This document shows positions 37,343 through 46,002 of a stretch of 64,000 nt of DNA, in pieces (position 1 is the first letter of the stretch; every line of letters begins with the position of its first letter). The notes under the pieces were generated by a model. The model was given only the letters and a program-made list of their open reading frames with translations, ran no database searches and was not told where the DNA came from. Source of the DNA: Sulfurovum sp. (GTDB lineage: Bacteria; Campylobacterota; Campylobacteria; Campylobacterales; Sulfurovaceae); assembly GCA_027063305.1 (NCBI GenBank), contig JAMORY010000013.1:62001-126000 (forward strand), given 5' to 3'. The position numbers and the translations under genes were made by a program.

Positions 37343-39879
37343 TAAAACAATCCTGTACTATTCTCATTGCTGTTTTCTGAAGGTGCCTCTTGGGATTGTG
37401 TTGTCACTTCACCTTCACTCTCTTCTTCAGCCTCGTCAGGCTTCTCCTCTTTTTGACATTTAGCCATAGAGACAACCTTGTCTTTCTTCTCAACGGTCAC
37501 GACCTTGACACCGGAAGTATTACGTCCCGCTTTACGGATCTGCTCCATATCGACACGGATCATCTTACCGACCGAAGTTAAACACATCAAGTCTTTATCC
37601 TCTTCAACAAGCACTACACCGACCACATCACCGGTTTTTGGTGTCAGTTTCATCGAGATCACACCCTTACCTGCACGGTTCTGCTCACGGTACTCGCTGG
37701 CTGTCGTACGTTTACCCAATCCTTTTTCAGAGAGCATCAACAGCTCATCCTCTTCGGAGCGGATAGTGGTCGCACCGCATACATAGTCGCCGTCGATCTT
37801 GAACTTGATCGCCGTAACCCCGCGTGAGACACGTCCGATCTCTCTGGCATCTTCCACTTTAAAGCGGATACAGAGTCCTTTTTTTGTCGCAACGAAGAGC
37901 CACTGCACATCAGGAGTTACGATCTTGGTCGTAACCAGTTCATCATCCTCATCCAGGTTGATCGCACGGACACCGTTGCTTCTGATATTGGAGTATTCAC
38001 TTAGGTTCGTACGTTTAACGATACCATTCTTGGTAAAGAAGACCAGACTCTTCTCATCTGAGAAGTCCGTTGTCGGGATGATCGCCATGATCTTCTCGTC
38101 AGGCTGGAGGTTGATCAGGTTGACCACCGCTTTACCTTTGGCGGTACGTGAACCTTCAGGAATACGGTAGACCTTCAGCCAATAAAGCTGTCCGCGGTCG
38201 GTAACGAACATAAGCGTATCGTGCGTATTGGAGGTAAAGAAGCTCTCAATGAAGTCATCATCATAGGTCGTTACCGCCGTCTTACCCTTACCGCCACGAT
38301 GCTGCTTCTCATAGAGCTTGACCGGTACACGCTTGATATACCCTCTATGGGTAATGGTCACGACCATCGGCTCGTTAGGAATGAGATCTTCGATATCGAT
38401 ATCGTCATAATCATCTACGATCTCGGTACGTCTTGGTGCGGCATACTTCTCACCAAGCTCTACCAGTTCTTCCCGGATGATCGCATTGATCTTCGCTTCG
38501 GACTTCAAAATACCCTCAAGCTCTTCGATCTTCTTGAGCAGTTCCGCCAACTCATTCTCGATCTTTTCGATCTCAAGACCGGTCAGACGGCGCAGACGCA
38601 TTTCAAGGATCGCCTTTGCCTGGATCTCGGAGAGTTTGAAACGCTCCATCAGGTTGTTACGGGCATCTTCATCATCGGAAGAGCCACGGATGATCTTGAT
38701 CACCTCATCGATGTTATCGACCGCGATCTTCAAGCCTTCCAAGATATGCGCTCTTGCACGCGCTTTCTCCAAATCGAAGATAGTACGGCGGATAACGACC
38801 GTTTTTCGGTGGTTGAGGAAGAGGTCGAAGAGTTCAAGCAGGTTGAATACCTTCGGCTCTTTGTTGTTGATAGCCAGCATAATGATCCCAAAGGTCACCT
38901 GCATCTGCGTACTCTTAAAGAGGTTATTGAGCACGATCTCGCTCATCGCATCACGCTTAAGCTCCATAACCACACGGATACCTTCACGGTCAGACTCGTC
39001 ACGGATCTCGCTGATCCCTTCGATCTGCTTGTCACGTACCAGCTGGGCGATATTCTCGATGAGCCTTGCTTTGTTGACCTGATATGGAAGCTCGTCGATG
39101 ATGATCACCTCTTTGCTCCCCTTTTGCTCAATATGTGTCTTGGCACGTACCTTGATACGCCCGCGTCCGGTCATGTAGGCATCGGTGATACCCTTACGCC
39201 CGAAGATGATCCCCCCTGTCGGGAAGTCCGGCCCTTGCACGATCTTCATCATATCCTCAACCGTCGATTCAGGGTTATCAATGCGAAGCACCAATGCATC
39301 GACCAGCTCGGTCAAGCGGTGAGGCGGGATATTGGTCGCCATACCGACGGCAATACCGCTCGAACCATTAAGTAGCAGGTTTGGCACACGCGAAGGAAGG
39401 ACATCGGGCTCGACCATCGAGTCGTCATAGTTGGGTACGAAATCGACCGTATCCTTCTCAATATCGCTCAAAAGCTCTTCGGCGATCTTGGTCATACGCG
39501 CTTCGGTATAACGCATCGCAGCAGCGTTATCACCGTCGATCGAACCAAAGTTCCCCTGACCGTCGATCAGAGGTGCCTGCATAGAGAAGTCCTGTGCCAT
39601 ACGGACAAGCGCATCATACACGGCATTGTCACCGTGCGGGTGATACTTACCGATCACATCCCCGACGATACGCGCCGATTTCTTATAGGGGCTTCTATGC
39701 CCCAGATGCAGATCGTTCATCGCATAGAGAATACGGCGATGCACCGGCTTCAGACCATCGCGTGCATCGGGCAGTGCCCTACCGATAATGACCGACATGG
39801 AGTAGTCAAGATAACTCGACTTGATACTGTCTTCAATCAATACCTCTTCGGTATTGTCATGTTCAAAGAGATCAGCCAT
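37342..39879 (-). CDS. gyrA: DNA gyrase subunit A
   Basis: 845 aa. The winged-helix/active-site region has [21 protein letters not shown] and [11 protein letters not shown] with the catalytic Tyr124. Then come the coiled coil with [13 protein letters not shown] and a C-terminal beta-pinwheel with the GyrA box as QHRGGKGKT. The tail is acidic and glutamate-rich. It introduces negative supercoils with GyrB. The position equal to E. coli Ser83 is Asn85, as in wild-type Helicobacter, so it is not evidence of quinolone resistance. It is the first gene of the operon with asd, yqhA and hemE. AAAGGA precedes the ATG. Confidence 0.98.
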   Translation of the reverse strand: MADLFEHDNTEEVLIEDSIKSSYLDYSMSVIIGRALPDARDGLKPVHRRILYAMNDLHLGHRSPYKKSARIVGDVIGKYHPHGDNAVYDALVRMAQDFSMQAPLIDGQGNFGSIDGDNAAAMRYTEARMTKIAEELLSDIEKDTVDFVPNYDDSMVEPDVLPSRVPNLLLNGSSGIAVGMATNIPPHRLTELVDALVLRIDNPESTVEDMMKIVQGPDFPTGGIIFGRKGITDAYMTGRGRIKVRAKTHIEQKGSKEVIIIDELPYQVNKARLIENIAQLVRDKQIEGISEIRDESDREGIRVVMELKRDAMSEIVLNNLFKSTQMQVTFGIIMLAINNKEPKVFNLLELFDLFLNHRKTVVIRRTIFDLEKARARAHILEGLKIAVDNIDEVIKIIRGSSDDEDARNNLMERFKLSEIQAKAILEMRLRRLTGLEIEKIENELAELLKKIEELEGILKSEAKINAIIREELVELGEKYAAPRRTEIVDDYDDIDIEDLIPNEPMVVTITHRGYIKRVPVKLYEKQHRGGKGKTAVTTYDDDFIESFFTSNTHDTLMFVTDRGQLYWLKVYRIPEGSRTAKGKAVVNLINLQPDEKIMAIIPTTDFSDEKSLVFFTKNGIVKRTNLSEYSNIRSNGVRAINLDEDDELVTTKIVTPDVQWLFVATKKGLCIRFKVEDAREIGRVSRGVTAIKFKIDGDYVCGATTIRSEEDELLMLSEKGLGKRTTASEYREQNRAGKGVISMKLTPKTGDVVGVVLVEEDKDLMCLTSVGKMIRVDMEQIRKAGRNTSGVKVVTVEKKDKVVSMAKCQKEEKPDEAEEESEGEVTTQSQEAPSENSNENSTGLF

Positions 39880-39906
39880 ATTTTTCCTTTATTTCAAAGT
39901 AGACTG

Positions 39907-39912
39907 ATTTTA
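39907..39912 (-). promoter_or_regulatory. -10-like box upstream of gyrA
   Basis: The minus-strand TAAAAT (context GATAAAATC) is 28 nt upstream of the gyrA ATG. It is the best match in the AT-rich 5' region. The 345-bp gap 39880-40224 also contains the structured repeat at 40047-40151, the heptamer repeat and a terminator-like hairpin, and no credible gene. Confidence 0.4.
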
Positions 39913-40046
39913 TCTAAAATTAGGGTAAAAACGGCTTATTTTACATTTTAGAGGGGTTCATGGGGATTTTTGAGAAAAAAGGGAGTTTTTGATTAACATA
40001 ATATAAAGTGTAAAAATAGCTTATTTTACTATTTTCGTCTTTACTT

Positions 40047-40151
40047 CCTACTTTTTTAAAAAAGTAGGCAAAAATCGTTACTTTTGCAATTGTGCGGACG
40101 TTGCTCCCGGCACTACTGCCTCCGCAACTACACAAAAAGTGCAAAAGTAAC
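40047..40151. repeat. Structured intergenic repeat, copy A
   Basis: An 11-bp hairpin (cctactttttt/aaaaaagtagg, 40047-40068) is followed by a perfect 12-bp inverted repeat gttacttttgca (40077-40088) and tgcaaaagtaac (40140-40151), separated by 51 bp. A second copy with the same order lies at 44093-44215. It sits between the thioredoxin-like gene and gyrA. Confidence 0.8.
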
Positions 40152-40170
40152 ACAAAATATCCATATTACA

Positions 40171-40202
40171 TCTGAACGCTACATGCTAAACGCTGAACGC
40201 TT
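40171..40202. repeat. Heptamer repeat, solitary copy
   Basis: The run tctgaacgctacatgctaaa followed by cgctgaacgctt closely matches the repeat beside hemE (34661), with ctgaacgctaca identical. No four-helix-bundle gene is next to it. Confidence 0.6.
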
Positions 40203-40224
40203 CAAATGGCTATATGCCATTTGA
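40202..40224 (-). terminator. Hairpin after the thioredoxin-like gene
   Basis: A perfect 9-bp inverted repeat, tcaaatggc (40202-40210) with gccatttga (40216-40224), directly follows the stop codon at 40225-40227. It has no U-tract, so termination would be weak or the hairpin may protect the mRNA 3' end. Confidence 0.4.
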
Positions 40225-40542
40225 TCACTCCGTCATCATCGCATAAGGTCGTTTGAGCTGCTCGGTCATCTTGTGCATACTTACCGACCTACCCTCACGC
40301 ACAAACTCCCGTCCATCCAAAAAGACGATCATCGTCGGTACGCTAAAGACTTGAAAATGGGCAGAGATCTCAGGATTTTCATGCGCATCAAGGTAGATCT
40401 GTTTGATCTTTGGGAACTCCGTATCGAACAGCTCTTTAAACTTGGGTCTGAGCGCATGGCAGACATTACAATTCTCTCCTGAGAAATAGAGCAGTACGCC
40501 TATCTCATCTTTAATGGCTTGTTGTAGTTCTTCTAAAGTCAT
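40225..40542 (-). CDS. Thioredoxin-like protein with CNVC motif
   Basis: A 105-aa thioredoxin-fold protein. YFSGENCNVCHALRPKFKELF carries a C-x-x-C (CNVC, residues ~27-30) in place of CGPC, and VFSVPTMIVFLDGREF supplies the conserved cis-Pro. There is no signal peptide, so it is cytoplasmic. The start overlaps the stop of the toxin gene by 4 nt (ATGA), making it the third gene of the toxin-antitoxin transcript. Whether it takes part in toxin control or is just carried along is unknown. Confidence 0.88.
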   Translation of the reverse strand: MTLEELQQAIKDEIGVLLYFSGENCNVCHALRPKFKELFDTEFPKIKQIYLDAHENPEISAHFQVFSVPTMIVFLDGREFVREGRSVSMHKMTEQLKRPYAMMTE

Positions 40543-40835
40543 GTTGCATTTTCCTTTCTTTCATCTGTCCATTTAAAAATATCTAAAATAATGATCTCTT
40601 TACGTGACTCATCGATCAAATAGGGAATCGTATAACCTTTAAAAATGTAATCTCTCACTTTATCTCTGTCATAGTAGAGAGATTTTCTAAATTTGCAAGG
40701 GAAAAGCGGTAATTGATCCAAATGTGTCAATAGTACTTCTTCAAATACGATACTTGCCCCTATACTGTCTTGCATGATGTAGTCTAAAATTGTAACCAGT
40801 TTTTCTTCAAAAAGTTCATCAAAAACAAGAGTCAT
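40539..40835 (-). CDS. RelE/ParE-family toxin
   Basis: A 98-aa protein. The C-terminal half DKVRDYIFKGYTIPYLIDESRKEIIILDIFKW is the typical RelE/ParE beta-sheet with a basic residue before the sheet. The N-terminus is two helices. It follows the antitoxin gene by 4 nt, in the usual antitoxin-first order. Whether it cuts mRNA (RelE) or poisons gyrase (ParE) cannot be told. gyrA lies close by, but that is not evidence. Confidence 0.8.
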   Translation of the reverse strand: MTLVFDELFEEKLVTILDYIMQDSIGASIVFEEVLLTHLDQLPLFPCKFRKSLYYDRDKVRDYIFKGYTIPYLIDESRKEIIILDIFKWTDERKENAT

Positions 40836-40839
40836 AGAT

Positions 40840-41151
40840 CTAACTTCTTCTTTGCTTCAATCTTTCTCGTAAAGTCTCTTTGGATATGGTTTTCATCGTA
40901 CCACTTTCATAGCGTTCAACCGCTTCAGCAACCCGCTCACACGCTTCATCAAACGAGATGCTCGGATATCCGTCATCCTCTACCTCTTCTTCCTCCATTG
41001 CAGCAATGAATCTCTCCAGTCGTTTGTACTTCTCATAATCCATTACTACAACAAAGGGCTTGTCCCGCTTGGTCACAAGCAGATCACCTCGAAGTGCATC
41101 TTGTAAGCGCATGGTATTTTGTTTCAGATCGGAAGCAGTAATCGTTGTCAT
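40840..41151 (-). CDS. Phd/YefM-family antitoxin
   Basis: A 103-aa protein. The N-terminal ITASDLKQNTMRLQDALRGDLLVTKRDKPFVVVMDYEKYKRL is the Phd/YefM DNA-binding fold. The C-terminal part is acidic then helical and would wrap the toxin. It binds the promoter and represses its own operon in this family. AAAGGAG is correctly spaced before the ATG, and a palindrome lies just upstream. Confidence 0.82.
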   Translation of the reverse strand: MTTITASDLKQNTMRLQDALRGDLLVTKRDKPFVVVMDYEKYKRLERFIAAMEEEEVEDDGYPSISFDEACERVAEAVERYESGTMKTISKETLRERLKQRRS

Positions 41152-41162
41152 AGTTGCTCCTT

Positions 41163-41188
41163 TTGTCTATTTGGTTCATTATAGACAA
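41163..41188 (-). promoter_or_regulatory. Toxin-antitoxin promoter and palindromic operator
   Basis: An 8-bp perfect inverted repeat ttgtctat (41163-41170) and atagacaa (41181-41188) overlaps a minus-strand TATAAT at 41178-41183, 27 nt before the antitoxin start. A palindrome over the -10 box is what Phd/YefM autoregulation would need. Confidence 0.65.
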
Positions 41189-41259
41189 TTGGGCTTAAAA
41201 GATTATAAAATTAAATACTTGTGGGGATACTTGAGGGGTACTTACGGGTTTTCCGCAAG

Positions 41260-41589
41260 TTACAACGCAACAAACAAAGAACACCGTCCCATTGTTTCCC
41301 GTCCAAAGAGGTGCATCAGTCTTTCGTGGTCGAGTTTGACATAGCGGTGGACTTTTCGGTAGAGGTATTGAATGTCATCTCTATGGGAGAGTGCATAGAA
41401 GTCGCGTTCAAGCGCTTCAAGTTCCAGAATGTTCTGGCGGCATCTGCTTCTTTGAATACGGTTAAGCGTTAAACGGCTTCGCTCTTCATTGAGTCTTCTT
41501 TTGATCTGGTGCAAACGACCGAAGAAGTGTCTGAGCTCATTTTCAAGTTCACTGTAACCGCACATCTCTATGGAAGGCAAATAGTGCAT
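41260..41589 (-). CDS. Hypothetical protein, 109 aa, helical and basic
   Basis: I do not recognise a family. The start at 41589 is chosen because AAGGAG sits seven bases upstream; an in-frame start at 41622 would place that site inside the coding region. The sequence is highly charged (RRLNEERSRLTLNRIQRSRCRQN) with heptad-like leucines from about residue 10 to 70, so a helical hairpin is likely. It has no signal peptide or membrane segment. It lies between the toxin-antitoxin promoter and selO on the same strand, 63 nt from selO. Confidence 0.5.
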   Translation of the reverse strand: MHYLPSIEMCGYSELENELRHFFGRLHQIKRRLNEERSRLTLNRIQRSRCRQNILELEALERDFYALSHRDDIQYLYRKVHRYVKLDHERLMHLFGRETMGRCSLFVAL

Positions 41590-41652
41590 GATCGACTCCT
41601 TACAAAAAAGATCTTGTCTCATTATAGGAAGCTGAAACTTAAAAAAAAATCT

Positions 41653-43089
41653 TTAGGAGGAACAGCTCAACTTTGTATTTCGGAACTCCTCCGGTGTCAC
41701 TCCTGCCCAGCGTTCAAACTGAGGATGCTCCGCAAATGGCTCTTTTGCAATGGCGAAAAGGTCATCGATCAGTCGGTAGCTTCCTTCTTCCGCCGCATCA
41801 ATGGCTTCCTGAAGCATATAGTTTTTCAAAACATATTTTGGGTTGGTTTGAAGCATGGCTTCATGACGCTCGGTTTCACTGCTCTCGTTTTGAGCAAGAC
41901 GTTTGTCATATACATCCAGCCAGTCATGCATCGGTGTATGGTAAAGCCCCAAAGAGAGTATCTCTTTTCTCTCACCGGTATAACGGCTCAGTGTTCTGAA
42001 AAAGAGCGTGTAGTCCACTTGAAGCCCCTGCAACGCACCCAAAAGCTGCTTAATGATATCGCTGTCCTTCTCCTCAACCGCATCCAAACCAAGCTTCCCG
42101 GACATGATGGCAATGTAGTGCTCACTGTAAAGGGTGCCGAACCTCTCAACAGCATGTTCCATCTTATCCAGAGGGATCATCGGTGAGAGTGCCGCCATCA
42201 ATGCTCTGAGGTTCCACTCGGCAATATTGGGTTGATTGCCGAAACTGTAGCGTCCGTAGGCATCGGTATGGTTGCAGATGTTGTTATGGTCATAGACATC
42301 GAGGAAGGCATAGGGACCGTAGTCAATGGTCAGTCCGTGAATGGACATATTATCCGTGTTCATCACCCCGTGGTTAAAACCTACCGACTGCCACTGTGCC
42401 AAAAGCTTTGCCGTACGCTCTACCACTTCTGTAAAGAAACGTATATATGTGTCTTCTGAATCTTTCAGGTGCGGGTAGCTCTCGTCAATGGCATAGTCCG
42501 CCAGTGCTTCAAGCTCTTTGAACTTCTTCTTATGGGCAAAATACTCAAAGGTACCAAACCTCACCCAGCTTGGGCTTACACGCAGGACAATGGAGCCCTT
42601 TTCCCACTCCTGTCTGTAAACGGAGTGTTCCGAGCCTATGATCGCCAGTGCCCGGGTCGTATCAATACCCAGTCCATGCATCGCTTCACTCATGAGGTAC
42701 TCACGTATGGAAGAGCGCAGCACCGCACGTCCGTCTCCTGAACGGGAGTACTTCGTCTGCCCCGCTCCTTTAAGCTGCAGGTGCCATCCGTTCAGTGTGC
42801 CGATGTTAATGGCGCGTCCATCACCAAGTCTTGGTACATAATGCCCAAACTGATGCCCCGCGTAACACATAGCAAAAGGGTCGCTACCCTCAGGGTAGTA
42901 GTCACCGTTGACAAACCGGACGAAATCTTCACTATAGAGTTCATCCGTATCGATGTTAAGCATTTGAGCGACATCTCTGTTGGCATGAATAAGAAACGGC
43001 TCATGAAGCGGTGAGGGATTCACACGGTCATGACACTCTGATGGCAGGTTCAGGTAGGGATTGGTCAGTTTAAGTTCGTTTAGTTTCAT
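41653..43089 (-). CDS. selO: Protein adenylyltransferase SelO (UPF0061/YdiU)
   Basis: A 478-aa pseudokinase-fold protein. Family motifs are CYAGHQFGHYVPRLGDGRAINIG, LKGAGQTKYSRSGDGRAVLRSSIREYLMSEAMHGLGI, GVMNTDNMSIHGLTIDYGPYAFLD and WNLRALMAALSPMI. It ends in CSS, where many relatives have a C-terminal Cys or Sec. Known activity is AMP transfer to Ser/Thr/Tyr of redox-related proteins. The gap from here to yebC (43090-43345) holds a hairpin repeat and an AT-rich promoter. Confidence 0.94.
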   Translation of the reverse strand: MKLNELKLTNPYLNLPSECHDRVNPSPLHEPFLIHANRDVAQMLNIDTDELYSEDFVRFVNGDYYPEGSDPFAMCYAGHQFGHYVPRLGDGRAINIGTLNGWHLQLKGAGQTKYSRSGDGRAVLRSSIREYLMSEAMHGLGIDTTRALAIIGSEHSVYRQEWEKGSIVLRVSPSWVRFGTFEYFAHKKKFKELEALADYAIDESYPHLKDSEDTYIRFFTEVVERTAKLLAQWQSVGFNHGVMNTDNMSIHGLTIDYGPYAFLDVYDHNNICNHTDAYGRYSFGNQPNIAEWNLRALMAALSPMIPLDKMEHAVERFGTLYSEHYIAIMSGKLGLDAVEEKDSDIIKQLLGALQGLQVDYTLFFRTLSRYTGERKEILSLGLYHTPMHDWLDVYDKRLAQNESSETERHEAMLQTNPKYVLKNYMLQEAIDAAEEGSYRLIDDLFAIAKEPFAEHPQFERWAGVTPEEFRNTKLSCSS

Positions 43090-43206
43090 GGGGTTATCCT
43101 ATCAGTGGTTGCTTAGAATCAGATAAATCACTACTCATGCAACACCAATACCTAACGTCAGTTCCAGCTTTCGCCATAAAGCGTGATAACTGCTCAATCT
43201 TCCCTA

Positions 43207-43233
43207 TGTGGTGGGCAGGAATGCCCGCCCTAC
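43207..43233. repeat. GC-rich hairpin repeat, degenerate copy
   Basis: An imperfect stem gtggtgggca-ggaa-tgcccgccctac is followed by atcaattaa. The same layout, with a perfect stem and the atcaattaa tail, recurs at 47543-47568. Confidence 0.5.
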
Positions 43234-43310
43234 ATCAATTAAAGCTTTTTTAGCAAAAAAGCATACCGTCATTATTCATTATTCACTATTCATTATTAAT
43301 TGATTTGGAG

Positions 43311-43316
43311 TATAAT
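43311..43316 (+). promoter_or_regulatory. -10 box of yebC
   Basis: A perfect TATAAT 29 nt before the yebC ATG, preceded by an AT-rich tract of attcatta-type repeats (43271-43300). AAGGA at 43335-43339 is the ribosome binding site. Confidence 0.65.
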
Positions 43317-43345
43317 ACGCACAATAAATCAACCAAGGATAACTT

Positions 43346-44086
43346 ATGGGTAGAGCGTTTGAGTACCGTAAAGCAGCAAAGATGAAACGATGGGGGACAA
43401 TGTCCCGTCTATTCCCGAAACTGGGAAAGATCATTACCATGGCGGCAAAAGAGGGAGGATCTCCCGATCCTGAGATGAATGCGAAACTACGTACAGCCAT
43501 TCTCAATGCCAAAGCGCAGAATATGCCAAAAGACAACATCGAAGCGGCGATCAAAAGAGCTTTCAACAAAGATGCCGCAGACATTAAAGAGATCACTTAC
43601 GATGTCAAAGCTCCTTACGGCGTACAGATGATCGTCGAGTGTGCTACGGACAACGGAACCCGTACCGTTGCCAATGTCAAAGCGATCCTTAGAAAAAACA
43701 ATGCGGAGATGCTTACTTCGGGTTCTTTGAACTATATGTTCACACGTAAAGCGGTCTTTATCATTGACAAGACAGAAGATATGGATGTAGAAGAGCTTGA
43801 GCTTGAACTCATCGACTACGGTCTTGAAGAGATCGAAGAGGATGTCGAACCGCAAGAGAACGGTGAAGATAAACCTATTTTGCGTATCTATGCGGACTTC
43901 ACATCGTTCGGAGAGATGAGTAAAGCGTTCGAAGAGAGAGGTATCGAACCTAAGAAGTCTACACTTGAGTACATCGCCAACACACCGATCGAACTCAATG
44001 ACGAACAACTCGAAGAGATCGAAGCACTCATTGAAAAACTCGAAGAGGATGATGATGTGCAGACAGTTTACACCAATATCAACTGA
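43346..44086 (+). CDS. yebC: YebC/PmpR-family protein
   Basis: 246 aa. [37 protein letters not shown] at the N-terminus, [16 protein letters not shown] and the acidic C-terminal domain are typical. The family includes transcription regulators and, by recent work on YebC proteins, factors that help ribosomes through proline stretches. The role here is not resolved. It is a single-gene transcript with its own promoter, converging on the ABC-F gene. Confidence 0.96.
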   Translation: MGRAFEYRKAAKMKRWGTMSRLFPKLGKIITMAAKEGGSPDPEMNAKLRTAILNAKAQNMPKDNIEAAIKRAFNKDAADIKEITYDVKAPYGVQMIVECATDNGTRTVANVKAILRKNNAEMLTSGSLNYMFTRKAVFIIDKTEDMDVEELELELIDYGLEEIEEDVEPQENGEDKPILRIYADFTSFGEMSKAFEERGIEPKKSTLEYIANTPIELNDEQLEEIEALIEKLEEDDDVQTVYTNIN

Positions 44087-44092
44087 TTGTAT

Positions 44093-44215
44093 TCCACCTT
44101 TTTAGAAAAGGTGGAGCCAAAAGCGTTACTTTTGCAATCGAGCAGACGTTGACTCCGTCGCCTTGCTTCGCAAATATGGGCGGCTGCGCAACTGCACGAA
44201 AAGTGCAAAAGTAAC
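44093..44215. repeat. Structured intergenic repeat, copy B
   Basis: A hairpin tccacctttt-tag-aaaaggtgga (44093-44115) is followed by gttacttttgca (44125-44136) and its exact inverse tgcaaaagtaac (44204-44215), 67 bp apart. The layout equals copy A at 40047-40151, including the cacaaaa that follows. It lies between the convergent yebC and ABC-F genes, where the first hairpin could serve as a terminator for both. Confidence 0.8.
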
Positions 44216-44247
44216 ACAAAAATTTTTCTGAACACTAAGTATGGTCG

Positions 44248-45846
44248 TTAATGACGACCATACTTTTCTACGAATTCTTCATAATTTCCTTCAAAGTCAA
44301 TCATTGTGCCATCTTCATTGAGTTTAATGATACGGTTGGCAAACGCATCGATAAGTTCACGGTCGTGAGAGACGACAATGGCACCGCCTTGATAGTTGTG
44401 CAGCGCTTCTCCCAGTGCGACGATCGCTTCAAGGTCGAGGTGGTTGTTGGGCTCGTCCATCACAAGGAAATTGGCAGAGTCCATCATCATCTTACTCATC
44501 ATGACACGGTGCTTCTCTCCTCCTGAACAGGCATCAACTTTTTTCTTCTGCTCTTCACCTGAGAACAACATACGCCCCAATGTCTTACGAATGTCATCGA
44601 TGTGCCATTTGGGATCAAAGCCCTGGATCCACTGCGGAAGTTCCACATCACCTGTTACCACATCGGTCGTGTTCTGAGGAAAGTAGCTGGTAGTGATGGT
44701 CTGTCCCCAGTTGAACTTTCCGCTGTCGGGTTCAAGGTTGCCCATGAGGATCTCAAGCAAGGTTGTTTTACCCACACCGTTGGTACCGATGAGCGCAATT
44801 TTGTCGCCTTTGTTAACCTTAAAAGAGATATCTTCAAAAACCTTCTCTCCGTCATAACTTTTACTCAAGCCTTGTACTTCAAGCACTTCGTTCCCGATAT
44901 CACGGTGCGGACGGAACATGATGGAGGGATCACGGCGTGAAGAGAGTTTGATCTCGCCGACATCAAGCTTGTCAAGCTGTTTCTGGCGTGACGTTGCCTG
45001 TTTTGCTTTGGAAGCGTTTGCAGAGAACCTTGCGATGAACTTCTCAAGCTCCTCTTTCTCTTTCAGCGCTTTGCTTCTATCAGCTTCTGCCTGCTTGGAG
45101 AGGAGGTTTGCCGCGATGTACCACTCATCATAGTTTCCGGTGAACTCACGGATGGTCTGGAAGTCAAGGTCAAGAATGTGTGTGACCACACCGTTGAGGA
45201 AATGTCTGTCGTGAGAGATGACCAGCAGTGTTCCTTCGTGACGCTTCAGCTCCTCTTCGAGCCATGCAATGGTCTCCATGTCAAGGTTGTTGGTAGGCTC
45301 GTCCAGCAGTAGGACATCGGGCTTAAGAAAGAGTACCTGCGCCAAAAGGATCTTGAACTTGTCCCCGCCTGTAAGCGAGCTCATCAAATCATTATGCTGC
45401 TCTACAGGGAAACCAAGCGTCGTGAGCAGTTTTTCTATTTTGACATCAGACTCGTATGTCGGGTCTTCGTCAGCACAAATCATCTCAAGTTCTGCAAGAC
45501 GGTTGTTGACCGCATCAGACTCAAAGTCACCCTCCATGTAGAGCTTCTCTTTCTCTTTTTGTGCATCGTAGAGCTTTTTGTTCCCGTATAGTACGGCATC
45601 TTTGAGTGTAAAATCCTCAAATGCATACTGGTTCTGAGAGAGCATCCCCAGTTTGAGTCCCGGTTGAAGCTGTACTTCACCTTCGCTTGGCTCTATCTCT
45701 CCTGCGAGGATCTTCATGAATGTGGACTTCCCTGCCCCGTTGGCTCCAATGAGCCCGTAGCGTTTACCCACGTCTAGGGTAAGGTTGATCTTGTCGAAAA
45801 GCACACGCTTTCCGTATCGTTGTGTTAAATTAACTGTACTAAGCAC
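44248..45846 (-). CDS. ybiT: ABC-F ATPase, YbiT type
   Basis: A 532-aa soluble protein with two ATPase domains joined by a linker. Domain 1 has GANGAGKST (34-42), SSLTGGDKFKILLAQ and LLLDEPTNNLD. The linker holds FIARFSANASKAKQATSRQKQ, almost the same as in E. coli YbiT. Domain 2 has GTNGVGKTT, CSGGEKHRVMMSKMM and LVMDEPNNHLDLE. ABC-F proteins act on the ribosome (E-site) in translation. The start codon is GTG at 45846 with AAGGA six bases upstream, and no ATG fits better. Confidence 0.94.
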   Translation of the reverse strand: MLSTVNLTQRYGKRVLFDKINLTLDVGKRYGLIGANGAGKSTFMKILAGEIEPSEGEVQLQPGLKLGMLSQNQYAFEDFTLKDAVLYGNKKLYDAQKEKEKLYMEGDFESDAVNNRLAELEMICADEDPTYESDVKIEKLLTTLGFPVEQHNDLMSSLTGGDKFKILLAQVLFLKPDVLLLDEPTNNLDMETIAWLEEELKRHEGTLLVISHDRHFLNGVVTHILDLDFQTIREFTGNYDEWYIAANLLSKQAEADRSKALKEKEELEKFIARFSANASKAKQATSRQKQLDKLDVGEIKLSSRRDPSIMFRPHRDIGNEVLEVQGLSKSYDGEKVFEDISFKVNKGDKIALIGTNGVGKTTLLEILMGNLEPDSGKFNWGQTITTSYFPQNTTDVVTGDVELPQWIQGFDPKWHIDDIRKTLGRMLFSGEEQKKKVDACSGGEKHRVMMSKMMMDSANFLVMDEPNNHLDLEAIVALGEALHNYQGGAIVVSHDRELIDAFANRIIKLNEDGTMIDFEGNYEEFVEKYGRH

Positions 45847-46002
45847 GGTATTTCCTTCAATAATTGGTATCTTTTGATTAAAATTAGTGGAATTTTAGCA
45901 TAATGTGTTGAAACATGGAATATGACGAAAAAATACCTCTTTTTCAGTATCCATTAAGTGAGCTTCCCCCATAATTGCGCATTTTAGATCACAGGATAAC
46001 CT

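Noticed and set aside
38221-39375. Long open frames on the plus strand opposite gyrA (up to 384 codons)
   Set aside because: They are antisense shadows of a highly conserved gene, rich in Asp/His/Leu from reversed codons, with no start signals or homology.
39623-39631. Asn85 in GyrA as a quinolone-resistance mutation
   Set aside because: Asn at this position is the normal residue in Helicobacter and fits the lineage.
39941-40153. Open frame of 70 codons between the thioredoxin-like gene and gyrA
   Set aside because: It consists of the structured repeat and the AT-rich gyrA leader, has no ribosome site, and its peptide resembles no known protein.
43271-43300. attcatta-type repeats before yebC as a CRISPR or regulatory array
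   Set aside because: Only a few imperfect 9-10 bp units without spacers. They are best read as an AT-rich promoter flank.
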